The translations under genes and the position numbers were made by a program. The notes under the pieces were generated by a model. That model was not told where the DNA came from and ran no database searches. It saw only the letters and a program-made list of their open reading frames with translations. A DNA stretch of 64,000 nucleotides from Flavobacterium sp. (GTDB lineage Bacteria > Bacteroidota > Bacteroidia > Flavobacteriales > Flavobacteriaceae). The stretch lies in NCBI RefSeq assembly GCF_029945805.1, contig NZ_JAQSDH010000035.1, positions 62,001-126,000 on the forward strand, written 5' to 3'. Positions 35,222 to 45,012 of the stretch are shown here, piece after piece; within the stretch, counting starts at the first letter, position 1; the number at the start of each line of letters is the position of its first letter.

Positions 35222-37723
35222 CTAGTGCTTGGTATTTAATCTTGTTTTTATTTTAACTAATTCGTACCAAATAACAGAGGCAAATCCGATTACAATTGCA
35301 GTACCTAACTCCGAAAATTTTAGAGTTTCAAATTCAAAGAATCTTGTCAATGGTGGCACAAACAGCAATAATCCTGTGATTGAAATAGTGAGGGCAATAA
35401 TGAATATCACCATATTATTTTTATACTTCAATGTGGTAAAAATGGAATAATAAAAGGAACGATTCACGAGTGTTAGAAAGATATTGGCCGTTATTAAAAC
35501 CGTGAAAACCATCGTTCTGGTATGTGCCTCATCAAATGCGTAGTAAACGCAATATTGATAAGCAAATAAAGTTCCAGCTGTAATGGCTAGTCCTTGAATT
35601 ATACTTGTGGTGAGTTCTTTCCAATTGAAAAAAGTAGTGGTGAAAGGCCTTGGTTTTTGCAGCATGGTATTTTTTTCCATCGGTTCATTTTCAAAAATGA
35701 TGGAGCAGGTTGGTCCCATAATCAATTCTAGAAAAATAATGTGTACGGGTGAAAATATGTTGGGATAAATCCAACCCAAAGCCAACGGAATAAAAACGGT
35801 AAGTATAATTGGAATGTGAATGGATATGATGTATTGAATTGCTTTTTTAAGATTAGTATATATTCTTCTTCCCATCGCCACAGCATCCACCATTTTTGAT
35901 AAATCATCTTCTAGTAAAATCAGTGAGGCTGCTTGTTTCGCTATTTCTGTTCCCTTGATTCCCATTGCGATACCAATATGAGCAGCTTTTAATGCTGGAC
36001 CATCATTTACACCATCACCTGTCATCGCTACAATTTGTCTGTTTGCTTTTAAGGCTGTAATAATTCTCAGCTTTGCCTCTGGGAACATTCTGGTGAAAAT
36101 ATTGGTTCGCGTTACGTTCTCCTGCAACTCAGCATCGGATAAGAGCATCAAATCATCTCCGGTCAAACTATGCTCAATCCCTCTAAAACCTACTTGCTTC
36201 GCTATAGCGGTGGTAGTTTCAGCATTATCACCCGTAATTATTTTAACCGCTATGCCTGCGTTATAAAAGTGGTTTAAAACCGTTTCGATATTCTTTTTTG
36301 GAGGGTCGTAAAAAGCAACAATTCCCTTAAACTTGAATTGAAACTCTTGTTGTGTTTCTGGAAAAGTCGTTCCTGAAAAATCACTTTCAGCAACACCAAG
36401 AACCCGGTATCCTTCACTAGTTATCGTTTTTATTGCAGCTTCAATTTGGAGGATTTCGTCTTTTGATAAATTGGAAATTTTCATTAATGCTTCTGGCGCC
36501 CCTTTTGCGGCAATAATTCGGTTCCCTGATGTATTGGAAAAAACATGCGTCATCATGGGTGGTTTCCCGCCTAATGGATATTCGTGAATTAACTTAAAAT
36601 CAGGCCGGTCATCTTTAGTATGTAAGTCGCTATATGCATTATGTAATGCTAGTTCCATTGGGTCAAACGGAATTGGTTCACTGGCCCACATGGCACTTTT
36701 TATCAACGATTTCTCGGCATCAGTAGCTTGTTCAGGAGTAGTTATTTTTTGTGAATTCAATAAAAATAGCTTTGCCAAACTCATTTTATTTTCGGTGATT
36801 GTTCCTGTCTTATCGGTACAAATTACCGTTGCAGAACCTAGGGTTTCTACTGTTTTCATTTGTTTCACTATAATTCCCATTTTCATTAACCTCCAAGCGC
36901 CAATTGCCATAAAGGTGGCAAATGCCATCGGAATTTCTTCGGGTAAAATACTCATCGCTAAGGTCAGCGCCTTGAGTAAACTGTCTAATATGTTGAACGA
37001 CTTGAAATAATTGATAGCCCATACTATAACAAAAACCAAGGCGCCAGCTATAACTAGTTTTTTTACGAAATTCTGTATTTGAAGCTCTAGCGGAGTTTTC
37101 TCCTCTTTAATACTTTCGAGGCTTTTGCCAATCTTACCCAATTTAGTTTCATTCCCAATGTGTGTAATGGTAACAATAGCTAAGCCGCTCGCTACGGTAG
37201 TTCCTTTGAAAATTAAATTGTCCTCTTTTGATTTATCTTTAAAAATAGCGAAGGATTCTCCGGTGAGTATGGATTTGTTTACCGAAAAATCATTAGAATG
37301 AACAATAACACCATCCGCAGTAATGGAAGTCCCTTCTTCGACAATCAAACTATCTCCAACAACTAAGTCGTCACTTTTTATTTCTTGAGTTGTACCATTT
37401 CGAATTACTTTACAATTGGGTTGCGTAAGATTTTTTAATTTTTGCAACGCATTTCGACTCCTTGAATCCTGAAACAATGAAATGGAAGAGACGATTAATA
37501 TTGAAGAAGAAAGAAATAGAGCATCACCCATTTTCCCACTCAGGAAATAAATTACCGCTGCAATTAACAATAAAATAATCATGGGTTCTTTTGCCAGACT
37601 TTTTATCGCATCAAGAATGGTATTTTCTTTTTTGTAATGTAAGGTGTTTTGTCCAAATTTTTTCCTTGCAATAACCACTTGTTCGTCGGTTAAACCTTTT
37701 ATGTCGAAATTGTTGGGAGCCAT
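35222..37723 (-). CDS. P2-type cation-transporting ATPase
   Basis: 833 residues with ten predicted helices. It has the N-terminal cation ATPase domain (GLTDEQVVIARKKFGQNTL), membrane helix 4 motif SILPEEIPMAF, phosphorylation site CTDKTGTITENKM (about residue 305) and hinge MTGDGVNDGPALKAA. Helix 4 PEEIP, in place of PEGLP of Ca pumps, makes the ion uncertain; Ca or Mn are usual candidates for this branch. It lacks metal-binding domains of P1B type. It has no operon partners. Confidence 0.88.
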   Translation of the reverse strand: MAPNNFDIKGLTDEQVVIARKKFGQNTLHYKKENTILDAIKSLAKEPMIILLLIAAVIYFLSGKMGDALFLSSSILIVSSISLFQDSRSRNALQKLKNLTQPNCKVIRNGTTQEIKSDDLVVGDSLIVEEGTSITADGVIVHSNDFSVNKSILTGESFAIFKDKSKEDNLIFKGTTVASGLAIVTITHIGNETKLGKIGKSLESIKEEKTPLELQIQNFVKKLVIAGALVFVIVWAINYFKSFNILDSLLKALTLAMSILPEEIPMAFATFMAIGAWRLMKMGIIVKQMKTVETLGSATVICTDKTGTITENKMSLAKLFLLNSQKITTPEQATDAEKSLIKSAMWASEPIPFDPMELALHNAYSDLHTKDDRPDFKLIHEYPLGGKPPMMTHVFSNTSGNRIIAAKGAPEALMKISNLSKDEILQIEAAIKTITSEGYRVLGVAESDFSGTTFPETQQEFQFKFKGIVAFYDPPKKNIETVLNHFYNAGIAVKIITGDNAETTTAIAKQVGFRGIEHSLTGDDLMLLSDAELQENVTRTNIFTRMFPEAKLRIITALKANRQIVAMTGDGVNDGPALKAAHIGIAMGIKGTEIAKQAASLILLEDDLSKMVDAVAMGRRIYTNLKKAIQYIISIHIPIILTVFIPLALGWIYPNIFSPVHIIFLELIMGPTCSIIFENEPMEKNTMLQKPRPFTTTFFNWKELTTSIIQGLAITAGTLFAYQYCVYYAFDEAHTRTMVFTVLITANIFLTLVNRSFYYSIFTTLKYKNNMVIFIIALTISITGLLLFVPPLTRFFEFETLKFSELGTAIVIGFASVIWYELVKIKTRLNTKH

Positions 37724-38278
37724 TTTTTATAGTATTCGATTGTTGTCTAGTTATCTTTTTTCGGAATTCAACTACTTTTAAAAGCTTTAAATTAATTAAA
37801 ATTAGATAAACAGTTTTTGAAATAATGAAGCGAAATGAAGTTGTCATAAAATTAATGGTTTAAAATTAGATTTTACTTTTCTTTTTTAAATTTTTAAAAA
37901 TAGAGTTGTACTAGTTATTTTAATAAGTGAATTACCCCAAAAAGCAGAAAACCATTAAACCGAAATTTGAAATACCCTTTTGATGTATTCCGAAATGGAA
38001 ATTCGGGATACTAAAATGGTATCCTGCATAATTTTTGAGTCCTTGTTTTATACTGCAGCCTACTTTCAACATCGGATAAATCCGAATTAGTTTTGCCCAG
38101 CTTTTCATTTAGCTTAAATTTGTGCAACGAACTAAGTATAAAAGTGTACTAAAGTGTACCATAATGGTTTGAATCAGAACTCTTACCAATTAGAAATCAC
38201 TGCTTTTTATGCTGAATGTAGTTCTTATAATTCCATTTTCTTTATAAAGAAAAGCAGTAGCATGATAAATAAAGAGCA
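37724..38278. other. 555-bp intergenic region with a hairpin and a tandem decamer
   Basis: No gene is seen. It holds a perfect hairpin GGATAC/GTATCC (38006-38024) and two adjacent copies of AAAGTGTAC (38141-38149 and 38151-38159), about 120 bp before the monooxygenase start. The decamers could be a regulator site, but nothing shows which. Confidence 0.5.
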
Positions 38279-39736
38279 GTGAAAAAGGATGAAAATGAAG
38301 CAACAAACTGGACGATATGTTTAGAATGTAAAGGTCGGGGCAAAAAAAGTAGAGCCGTCAGTAAGAAGGTAAAATTGCGCTATAAAACGGCACTAGATCA
38401 ATTTGAAAAAACAAACAATCAAGGTACGGCTCCAGTGCCTCCTAAAGGACATTTATTTAGCTGCTTAAACTGTTTGGGGTCGGGTTTAATACCTTCCATT
38501 AACCCTCCTGTTGCTGATAAAGAAAACTACCCACACCTTGCCATAATTGGTGCAGGTATTGGAGGTGTGGCTCTTGCTGTAGCTTGTTTGCACCGCGGCA
38601 TTCCTTTTACACTTTATGAACGCGATAACGACTACGAGGCGCGCTCTCAAGGCTACGGACTCACGTTGCAACAAGCAAGTAAAGTCATTGAAGGATTTGG
38701 TATTTCTTCCTTAAAAGCTGGAGTTATTTCTACAAAACATATAGTTCATACTACTGAAGGAAAAGTACTTGGTGAATGGGGAATCAGAAAATGGGTATCT
38801 TCAGTGGCAACAGCATCTCAAAAACGTTCTAATATACATATCTCACGGCAATCTTTGCGTTTAGCACTATTAGAGCAACTCGGAGGGCATAATTCTGTTC
38901 AGTGGGGACACCAATTAGTAGACTTTAACGACACTGAGGACGAAAGTGTAGCAGTAAGCTTTCAAGTTAACGGAAAAATAAAACAGGCTAAAGCAGACCT
39001 TGTTGTGGGGGCAGATGGCATTCGTAGTTCAGTGCGAAGATTGCTAATTGGTGAAGAGATTACCCCTTTACGGTATTTAGGTTGCATTGTACTATTGGGC
39101 ATTTGTCCTTTAAGTGCGCTGGAAGATCTAGTAAGTCCTTTATTGGATTCCGCCACTGTATTTCAAAGTGCAAATGGGAAGGAGCGAATTTATATAATGC
39201 CTTACGATTTAGAATCCGTAATGTGGCAATTGAGTTTCCCTATGTTAGAAGAAGAGGCAATGGCACTAAGCGCAAAAGGGTCTCATGCCCTGAAAGAAGA
39301 AGCGTGCCGAAGAACACACTGGCACAAACCAATTCCTCAAATTCTAGCGTCCACTTTGGAAGCGCAAATATCGGGTTACCCTGTATATGATCGAGCCGTA
39401 CTCCAATCCGAACTATTAGACAAGGGGAAGCGAGTGACGCTAATCGGAGATGCTGCCCATCCCATGAGTCCATTTAAAGGACAAGGAGCAAATCAAGCTT
39501 TGATTGATGCACTCGCGCTAGCACGTGGATTATTCAACGGATGTAACCCCGTATCCCAATGGAGAAAAGCGGGTTTGCAAGAACGTGTTTTAAAGCCATT
39601 TGAGTCAGAGATGTTACATCGAAGTGCTATCAAAGTAACGGATTCCGCTACTGCCGCCGAGTTCTTACATTCCGATAGGATACTCTATGAGGGTAATGAA
39701 CCAAGAGGACGAGCTTTAAAAAAGAGAAATCTATAA
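38279..39736 (+). CDS. FAD-dependent monooxygenase with N-terminal DnaJ-like zinc motif
   Basis: 485 residues starting at GTG 38279; an in-frame stop at 38270-38272 rules out a longer form. Residues 14-21 (CLECKGRG) and 62-69 (CLNCLGSG) are two CxxCxGxG motifs as in the DnaJ zinc-binding domain. The flavin domain follows: GAGIGGVALAVACLHRG (91-), the DG region VVGADGIRSSVRR, and GDAAHPMSPFKGQGANQAL. It should hydroxylate an aromatic or antibiotic-like substrate; the substrate is not predictable. Two CxxC pairs suggest one zinc site. No operon partners. Confidence 0.85.
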   Translation: MKKDENEATNWTICLECKGRGKKSRAVSKKVKLRYKTALDQFEKTNNQGTAPVPPKGHLFSCLNCLGSGLIPSINPPVADKENYPHLAIIGAGIGGVALAVACLHRGIPFTLYERDNDYEARSQGYGLTLQQASKVIEGFGISSLKAGVISTKHIVHTTEGKVLGEWGIRKWVSSVATASQKRSNIHISRQSLRLALLEQLGGHNSVQWGHQLVDFNDTEDESVAVSFQVNGKIKQAKADLVVGADGIRSSVRRLLIGEEITPLRYLGCIVLLGICPLSALEDLVSPLLDSATVFQSANGKERIYIMPYDLESVMWQLSFPMLEEEAMALSAKGSHALKEEACRRTHWHKPIPQILASTLEAQISGYPVYDRAVLQSELLDKGKRVTLIGDAAHPMSPFKGQGANQALIDALALARGLFNGCNPVSQWRKAGLQERVLKPFESEMLHRSAIKVTDSATAAEFLHSDRILYEGNEPRGRALKKRNL

Positions 39737-39871
39737 ATTTAGAGACTCGTAGCCATACAAAATTGGACTAAAAAAAATAAATCCATTGATTTTAGCAAAA
39801 TAATCAATACTAGATTAAACGATTAATGATGCTCTACTTATTTTAGTACGACGCATTTCGTAGTATTGTTT

Positions 39872-39982
39872 CCAACGTTTCTCGGATGCTACAGCTGCTC
39901 CAATATTCGGAACCAATTAGTTGCTGTTAAAGATAAAACTTCTTGCGAAAGGAACACGTCCGGAGTGCACAAAATTCGCAAT
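39872..39982 (-). repeat. 110-bp dispersed repeat, copy A
   Basis: Begins CCAACGTT and ends AAAATTCGCAAT on the plus strand. It contains CTGTTAAAGATAAAA and an inverted pair TTGCGAA/TTCGCAA. A same-orientation copy (B) lies at 41464-41573, on the other side of the gene at 40011-41414. Confidence 0.7.
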
Positions 39983-40010
39983 AGCGCAAAACGTGTGCTG
40001 GTGGCAGTTT

Positions 40011-41414
40011 TTATTTTTCGGCTATTCTTTTAATTGCATTTTCTGTTGAAGCGTCATTACTAAAATACTTGCTAATGATTACGTCTGTTTTTTTATCATT
40101 TTTCAAAGTGTTTTTTAGAGTTGATACCAAAAAATCATAGTTAGTAAATTCTGTTTTTGTTTCTAAAATATTTTTTAACCATTCCCACATTTTCTTTTTA
40201 CCAATTTCTTTTTCGATTGCTATAAATAGTATTGGAGCGTAATCATAAACATAAGTTTGTCTGTCGCTAATATCTGTAATTGATTTTACCATTGAAAATG
40301 ATTTTGGCTTAAAATCTTTTAAGTTTTCAACCTTTTTTGCTAGTACTTCATCATAGTTTTTTTCAGTTTGATTTTCTTCAGTTAATTTCAGTGCCATATA
40401 TTCTGTAAAACCTTCAGACATCATATCGCCTAATTCAGAATTAAAAACCTTGATTGTTCCAAAGTAATAATCACCTAATTCGTGTGCAATTAGAGGTTTG
40501 TAAAATTTTTGAGATTTTTCCTCAAATATTCCAGCTAATCCATATTTTCCCCAACCAATACCCATAATCGTTGGATAAGAAACAAAAAGCCATCCATTTT
40601 TCTTTGAAGTAGGAGTGGTGTTTATGAAAGTTGGTGTTTGATTAAATTTGATGTTTAATTTTTGTTCGTAGTATTTTTTATAACTCGAAACTAGATTTGA
40701 AAATTGTTTGATTTTTTCTTCTGGAAATTTCGGATTTAAAAGAGTAATATTTCCGTCATCAATGACATCGTAATTTCCGCAAAATAAAGCTATTTCTTGT
40801 GGTTCGTTACTTATTAGATGTGCTGAATTTGAGCTTATTGGTTTATTACCATTAGCATAAATTGTATTACAATCTTTGCAAATTATTTCGATGTCATAAA
40901 CTACTCTATCATAAGCAATATCTTTTTTCACGTCATAAATAATAGGATACCAAGCACTTTGACTTCCATCACTTCTAACAGACATTCCGTTAAACGCAAT
41001 ATTTCCTTTCCAATCTTGTCTTGAAAAATTTTCTATTGTATCATTTGCGACTGGAAACTTAGCAACATATCTAAATTGCAATTCTTCAGGTAAAAATTTA
41101 CCTTTTCTATTATTATCAGGAAAATAATATGCTGATGATTCACCTGTAGAAGTTGAATCTTTGTCCGATTTGTCATAAACAATTACAAAATCTTTTGGTT
41201 TTTTACTTCTGATATGCAATAAATTCATTCCAGAATTTAAACGAATTACGTAATCTTGAATTCTTGGAATATTACTTAGTGTTAAGTCACAATCAAATGT
41301 TCCTTCTTTGATAGAAATTTTGACTTTACCTTTTAAATGTGGTGCATTTTCTTGAGAAAATATATTTAAAGAAATTGTCAATAATATGAAACACGTTACT
41401 ATTCTAACATTCAT
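40011..41414 (-). CDS. M1-peptidase-like secreted protein with degenerate zinc site
   Basis: 467 residues with a signal peptide (ending near ISLNIFSQE). The fold follows M1 aminopeptidases: beta domain, then ELGDMMSEGFTEYMALK downstream of the usual zinc helix. In the helix the motif is HELGDYYFG instead of HExxH, so the second His ligand is Asp (about residue 311). The distal Glu in SEGFTE remains. It may be inactive, use an Asp ligand, or act as a binding protein. It is flanked by two direct copies of a 110-bp repeat, suggesting it is a mobile cassette. Confidence 0.7.
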   Translation of the reverse strand: MNVRIVTCFILLTISLNIFSQENAPHLKGKVKISIKEGTFDCDLTLSNIPRIQDYVIRLNSGMNLLHIRSKKPKDFVIVYDKSDKDSTSTGESSAYYFPDNNRKGKFLPEELQFRYVAKFPVANDTIENFSRQDWKGNIAFNGMSVRSDGSQSAWYPIIYDVKKDIAYDRVVYDIEIICKDCNTIYANGNKPISSNSAHLISNEPQEIALFCGNYDVIDDGNITLLNPKFPEEKIKQFSNLVSSYKKYYEQKLNIKFNQTPTFINTTPTSKKNGWLFVSYPTIMGIGWGKYGLAGIFEEKSQKFYKPLIAHELGDYYFGTIKVFNSELGDMMSEGFTEYMALKLTEENQTEKNYDEVLAKKVENLKDFKPKSFSMVKSITDISDRQTYVYDYAPILFIAIEKEIGKKKMWEWLKNILETKTEFTNYDFLVSTLKNTLKNDKKTDVIISKYFSNDASTENAIKRIAEK

Positions 41415-41463
41415 TTTTTATTTTTTTAAGTTCAATATTCCAGTTTCAGCGGCAAAATTGCCA

Positions 41464-41573
41464 CCAACGTTCTGGCGCTTCGTCTCGGTTGCAAAATTCA
41501 GAAGGAATTATTTTCTGTTAAAGATAAAAATTCTTGCGAAACGTAAACGTGAACTTATAACAAAATTCGCAAT
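41464..41573 (-). repeat. 110-bp dispersed repeat, copy B
   Basis: Same start (CCAACGTT) and end (CAAAATTCGCAAT) as copy A at 39872-39982, with the shared core CTGTTAAAGATAAAA and TTCTTGCGAAA. It lies upstream of the degenerate M1-like gene. Confidence 0.7.
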
Positions 41574-41643
41574 TAGCTTCCCTCTGTTCGGCTTTCAGCC
41601 GCGGGTGCGAGAAACGGCTTTTGGTGGTAGAGCTGGAAAAAAC

Positions 41644-41756
41644 GGTCAAATTGACCACCTAATTCCGGAGCAAATTGGCCACCAGTTTCGGTTCAAACTG
41701 ACCACCACCTTCCGGAGCAAACTGACCACCGGATTCCGATTGAAATTGACCACCTA
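41644..41756. repeat. left end of the IS21 element: five subterminal repeats
   Basis: Five imperfect copies of a 23-24-bp unit built on TTGACCACC with TTCCGG or TTCCGA between. This is the multiple transposase-binding-site structure of IS21-family ends. The right end carries four copies in inverted orientation. Confidence 0.85.
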
Positions 41757-41814
41757 AAAAGCGACTACTTTTTTCATGTTGTTAGACCATAAATTCGTTT
41801 AAAAAAAACGGATT

Positions 41815-43362
41815 ATGGCAAACAAATTAACAGACATGAGTAAAATTAGAAAAGCAATTAAATTTCACTGTAAAGGCAAGAGTAAGCTGTTCATTAGCGA
41901 TTATCTGTCTCTTTCCAGAAATACCGTAAAGAAATATATTTCCTTGTACCAAACTTTTGGTTTAAGCCTTGAGGATATTGAACAAAAAACTGATGCTGAA
42001 TTAGAGAATCTGTTTTCACAGCCTACCGTAGAGTCTACAAATCCAAAATTGGAAAAACTCCATGCTTACTTTCCTCAAATGGAGAGAGAACTCAAAAAAG
42101 TTGGAGTGACCGTTCAGCATCTTTGGGAACAATACATTGTGGCAAACCCAGACGGAATAAAGAGTTCCCAATTTAGAGTTCACTTTAAAAAATGGAGCAA
42201 TCGTGTGAATCCAGTGATGCACATGAACCACAAATCAGGAGATAAAATGTATGTGGATTATGCTGGAAAAACACTCTCTATAGTAGATGCAGCTACGGGA
42301 GAAATCAAAGAAGTACAGTTCTTTGTGGCTATTTTAGGAGCAAGCCAATACACTTTCGCAGAAGCTTCAATGAGCCAACAAAAAGAAGACTTTGTAGTAT
42401 CTGTAGAAAATGCTATCTATTTTTTTGGAGGTACTCCAGCAGCAATTGTTCCAGACAATTTAAAATCTGCTGTTATAAAAAGTAGTCGTTTTGAACCTAC
42501 AATCAATGAGACCTTAGCGGATTTTGCAGAGTATTATGAAACTACCATATTGCCTGCAAGAGCATACAAGCCAAGAGACAAATCATTAGTAGAAGGAGCT
42601 GTAAAGATATTGTACAGAAGGATTTATGTGCATTTAAAAGAACAGAAATTCTTTAGTATTGAAGAACTCAACCAGCAGATATGGGACCTGCTTGACCTAC
42701 ATAACAACAGAAAACTCACCGCTCGTCCATACTCGCGTTTTGAATTGTTTATGGAAGACGAGAAAGACAAGTTACGCCCATTACCACAAGAACGCTTCCA
42801 AATTAAATACCAATCCTTTGCCACAGTTATGCAAAATGGACACGTTTTATTGAGCCAAGACAAGAGTTATTACAGCGTTCCGTATCAGTATCTGCGAAAA
42901 AAAGTGAAACTGCTCTATACCCAATCTACTGTTGAAGTGTATTACAAATACAATCGAATTGCCACTCATCTCAGGAATTACAAGCCTTACGTTTATACAA
43001 CTAGTCCAGAGCATATGGCAAGTACCCATCAGTTTGTATCAGATTGGAGTGCTTCCAGGTTTATTGATTGGGCAAATAGTATTGATAGTTGCGTAGGTGA
43101 ATATATTATAAAAATCATTGATAGCAGAAACCATCCAGAACAAGCTTATAAAAGTTGTTTAGGAATACTGACTTATGAGAAAAAGGTTGGCAAACAACGA
43201 TTAATTAACGCCTGCAAGAGAGCATTGGACTATAAAATTTACAGTTTTAAAGCCATACAAAACATTTTGGAAAACAACTTAGACAAGATAGAATATGGAC
43301 AGGAATCAGAGCAAGAATTACCCATCCATGATAATATTCGTGGAAAAAATTACTTTAAATAA
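41815..43362 (+). CDS. istA: IS21-family transposase IstA
   Basis: 515 residues. An N-terminal HTH (about 10-50; SDYLSLSRNTVKKYISLY) is followed by a DDE integrase core: first Asp in KMYVDYAGKTLS, second Asp in AAIVPDNLKSAV and Glu in YKPRDKSLVEGAVK. A C-terminal beta domain follows. All three catalytic residues are present, so it should be active. It is 17 bp ahead of istB. Confidence 0.95.
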   Translation: MANKLTDMSKIRKAIKFHCKGKSKLFISDYLSLSRNTVKKYISLYQTFGLSLEDIEQKTDAELENLFSQPTVESTNPKLEKLHAYFPQMERELKKVGVTVQHLWEQYIVANPDGIKSSQFRVHFKKWSNRVNPVMHMNHKSGDKMYVDYAGKTLSIVDAATGEIKEVQFFVAILGASQYTFAEASMSQQKEDFVVSVENAIYFFGGTPAAIVPDNLKSAVIKSSRFEPTINETLADFAEYYETTILPARAYKPRDKSLVEGAVKILYRRIYVHLKEQKFFSIEELNQQIWDLLDLHNNRKLTARPYSRFELFMEDEKDKLRPLPQERFQIKYQSFATVMQNGHVLLSQDKSYYSVPYQYLRKKVKLLYTQSTVEVYYKYNRIATHLRNYKPYVYTTSPEHMASTHQFVSDWSASRFIDWANSIDSCVGEYIIKIIDSRNHPEQAYKSCLGILTYEKKVGKQRLINACKRALDYKIYSFKAIQNILENNLDKIEYGQESEQELPIHDNIRGKNYFK

Positions 43363-43379
43363 ATTAAAATCAAATAACT

Positions 43380-44117
43380 ATGAATGAATCAACAGTAACA
43401 AAAATGAAGCAAATGAAGCTCAATGGAATGTGTAATGCTTTTAAGACAGCCGTTGAAAGCGGTAAAACAGATCATTACACAATCGACCAATTTGTATCGA
43501 TTATAATCGATGCAGAATGGGATGAACGGCATAACAGACGAATCGAAAGAAGTATTAAAAATGCCCGATTCCATTACAAATCAAATATTGAAACCCTCAA
43601 TTTTGATGTCTCCAGAAATCTCGATAGAACTTTAATTCTACGATTGGCAGAATGTGAATTTGTAAAGAACAACCAAAATGTTTTAATCACAGGAAGCACC
43701 GGTGTTGGTAAGAGTTTTTTAGGTACAGCATTGGGTTATCAGGCCTGTATTGAGGGGTATAAAGTGAGTTATTTTAATACCTCAAAGCTGTTCGCCAAAT
43801 TAAAAATAGCTAAAGCCGACGGTTCTTATTTGAGAGAACTCGCTAAATTGGAAAGACAGGATGTTATCATTTTGGATGATTTTGGACTCCAAGCATTAGA
43901 CAGTCATAACCGAATTACGCTTCTGGAAATAATAGAAGATAGGCATAATAACGGCTCTATAATTGTCACATCACAAATCCCAGTTCAAGGATGGTATGAC
44001 ATCATTGGAGAAAAAGCTATTGCTGATGCTATTTTGGATAGACTCATACATCAATCTCATAGAATTGAGTTATTAGGTGAATCTATGAGAAAGAAAAGAA
44101 GCAATAACAACGTATAA
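43380..44117 (+). CDS. istB: IS21-family helper ATPase IstB
   Basis: 245 residues, AAA+ of the DnaC type. Walker A is ITGSTGVGKSFLGTA and Walker B is VIILDDFGLQAL; the sensor I segment IIVTSQIPVQGW also follows. It assembles IstA on target DNA. Full length, with no frameshift. Confidence 0.95.
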   Translation: MNESTVTKMKQMKLNGMCNAFKTAVESGKTDHYTIDQFVSIIIDAEWDERHNRRIERSIKNARFHYKSNIETLNFDVSRNLDRTLILRLAECEFVKNNQNVLITGSTGVGKSFLGTALGYQACIEGYKVSYFNTSKLFAKLKIAKADGSYLRELAKLERQDVIILDDFGLQALDSHNRITLLEIIEDRHNNGSIIVTSQIPVQGWYDIIGEKAIADAILDRLIHQSHRIELLGESMRKKRSNNNV

Positions 44118-44180
44118 ATTTTTAACTATATTTGAGTAAATTATAACAGCAGAAAAAAGTAGTTTTTTAATGAAAATCGG

Positions 44181-44270
44181 GGTGGTCAATTTAAACTGGA
44201 ATTGGGTGGTCACTTTCAATCGGAATTAGGTGCTCACTTTAAATCGGAATTGGGTGGTCAATATCATCGG
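44181..44270. repeat. right end of the IS21 element: four subterminal repeats
   Basis: Four copies of GGTGGTCA-type units alternating with GGAATT, the inverted form of the left-end repeats. Confidence 0.85.
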
Positions 44271-44516
44271 AATTTGCACCCTATACGTGAATGATGCAAT
44301 CTGCGTCAAATCGAAATTGAATATTGTTTTGAAACGGTGTGGGTGGAGATTTTTTTAAAAACCCGCAGGGCTTGAACTTGTTTTACTGAATACCTGCAAC
44401 TTATATTTGCTTCTTTTTTTTTATTTTTTTTATTTTGATTTCAATTAAAAATCTTCATTATAAAATCTGGTGTTGTTTGATGGATAGGGTTTTGATTTGG
44501 AATGTGGTCGTCTTCG

Positions 44517-44607
44517 GAAAGGGTGTATAATTTTGAGTGACGGATGAAAAAACGAAAAAAAACAATAAAAATGCTTTTCATCCGGCACTGAAATTTTACA
44601 CTCTTTC
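44517..44607. repeat. imperfect hairpin 1 of 6
   Basis: Arms 44517-44550 and 44575-44607 pair over about 33 bases with few mismatches (for example CGGATGAAAA with TTTTCATCCG). The loop is A-rich. No T tract suggests it is not a simple terminator. Confidence 0.8.
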
Positions 44608-44748
44608 ATCTACTATTTGATTTTTGAGGATGCTTAGTCGTCCAATGTATCCGCGAGTATCATTTTAATCGGAATGTTGTTGTGGAAATGGGGCGCCTCT
44701 TCAAAAAACAATGCATTAACATACCAAGTGCGATGGGGCAGTAGCGCA

Positions 44749-44920
44749 AGTAAGGGTATCATTTTTTTATTTGCTTCTTGGGATGTTTCTGATTGCTTTT
44801 ATGGATAGCTGATGCCATTTCTAATATTCAATCAATTAACAACAGAAGCGCTATGGCATCGGCTATCGTGAAAGCAATAACTTCTTTGCGTGGTGGCAAA
44901 TAAAAAATGATACTCTTACT
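44749..44920. repeat. imperfect hairpin 2 of 6
   Basis: Outer arms AGTAAGGGTATCATTTTTT (from 44749) and the matching AAAAAATGATACTCTTACT (ends 44919) pair well. Inner arms GATAGCTGATGCCAT (44804-44818) and ATGGCATCGGCTATC (44853-44867) pair too. The middle is poorly matched. Confidence 0.75.
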
Positions 44921-44931
44921 GGGAATTTTGG

Positions 44932-45006
44932 TTTTGTGGGTTCTAAAAATGGCTTTAACCCTAGGCAAGCAACTGAAATTCTAAGCCATTTTTAGAACTT
45001 ACAAAA
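44932..45006. repeat. imperfect hairpin 3 of 6
   Basis: Arms 44932-44955 and 44983-45006 pair over 24 bases with two mismatches around TTCTAAAAATGGCTT. Confidence 0.8.
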
Positions 45007-45012
45007 GCAATG

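Larger units (their letters stand above)
41644..44270 (+). mobile_element. IS21-family insertion sequence, complete
   Basis: Contains istA and istB, both intact, between multi-repeat ends (41644-41756 and 44181-44270). Outer limits are approximate because I cannot define the target duplication by eye. It lies in intergenic DNA, 71 bp from repeat B and about 240 bp before the hairpin cluster. Confidence 0.88.

Noticed and set aside
41644..41756. CRISPR-like array of short repeats
   Set aside because: The 23-24-bp repeats are imperfect and have no unique spacers; the unit reappears inverted at the other end of istA-istB, so they are IS21 ends.
41386..41757. 123-codon rightward open frame before istA
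   Set aside because: It runs across repeat B and the IS21 end repeats, and its second half is only the repeat units translated. No ribosome binding site or family.
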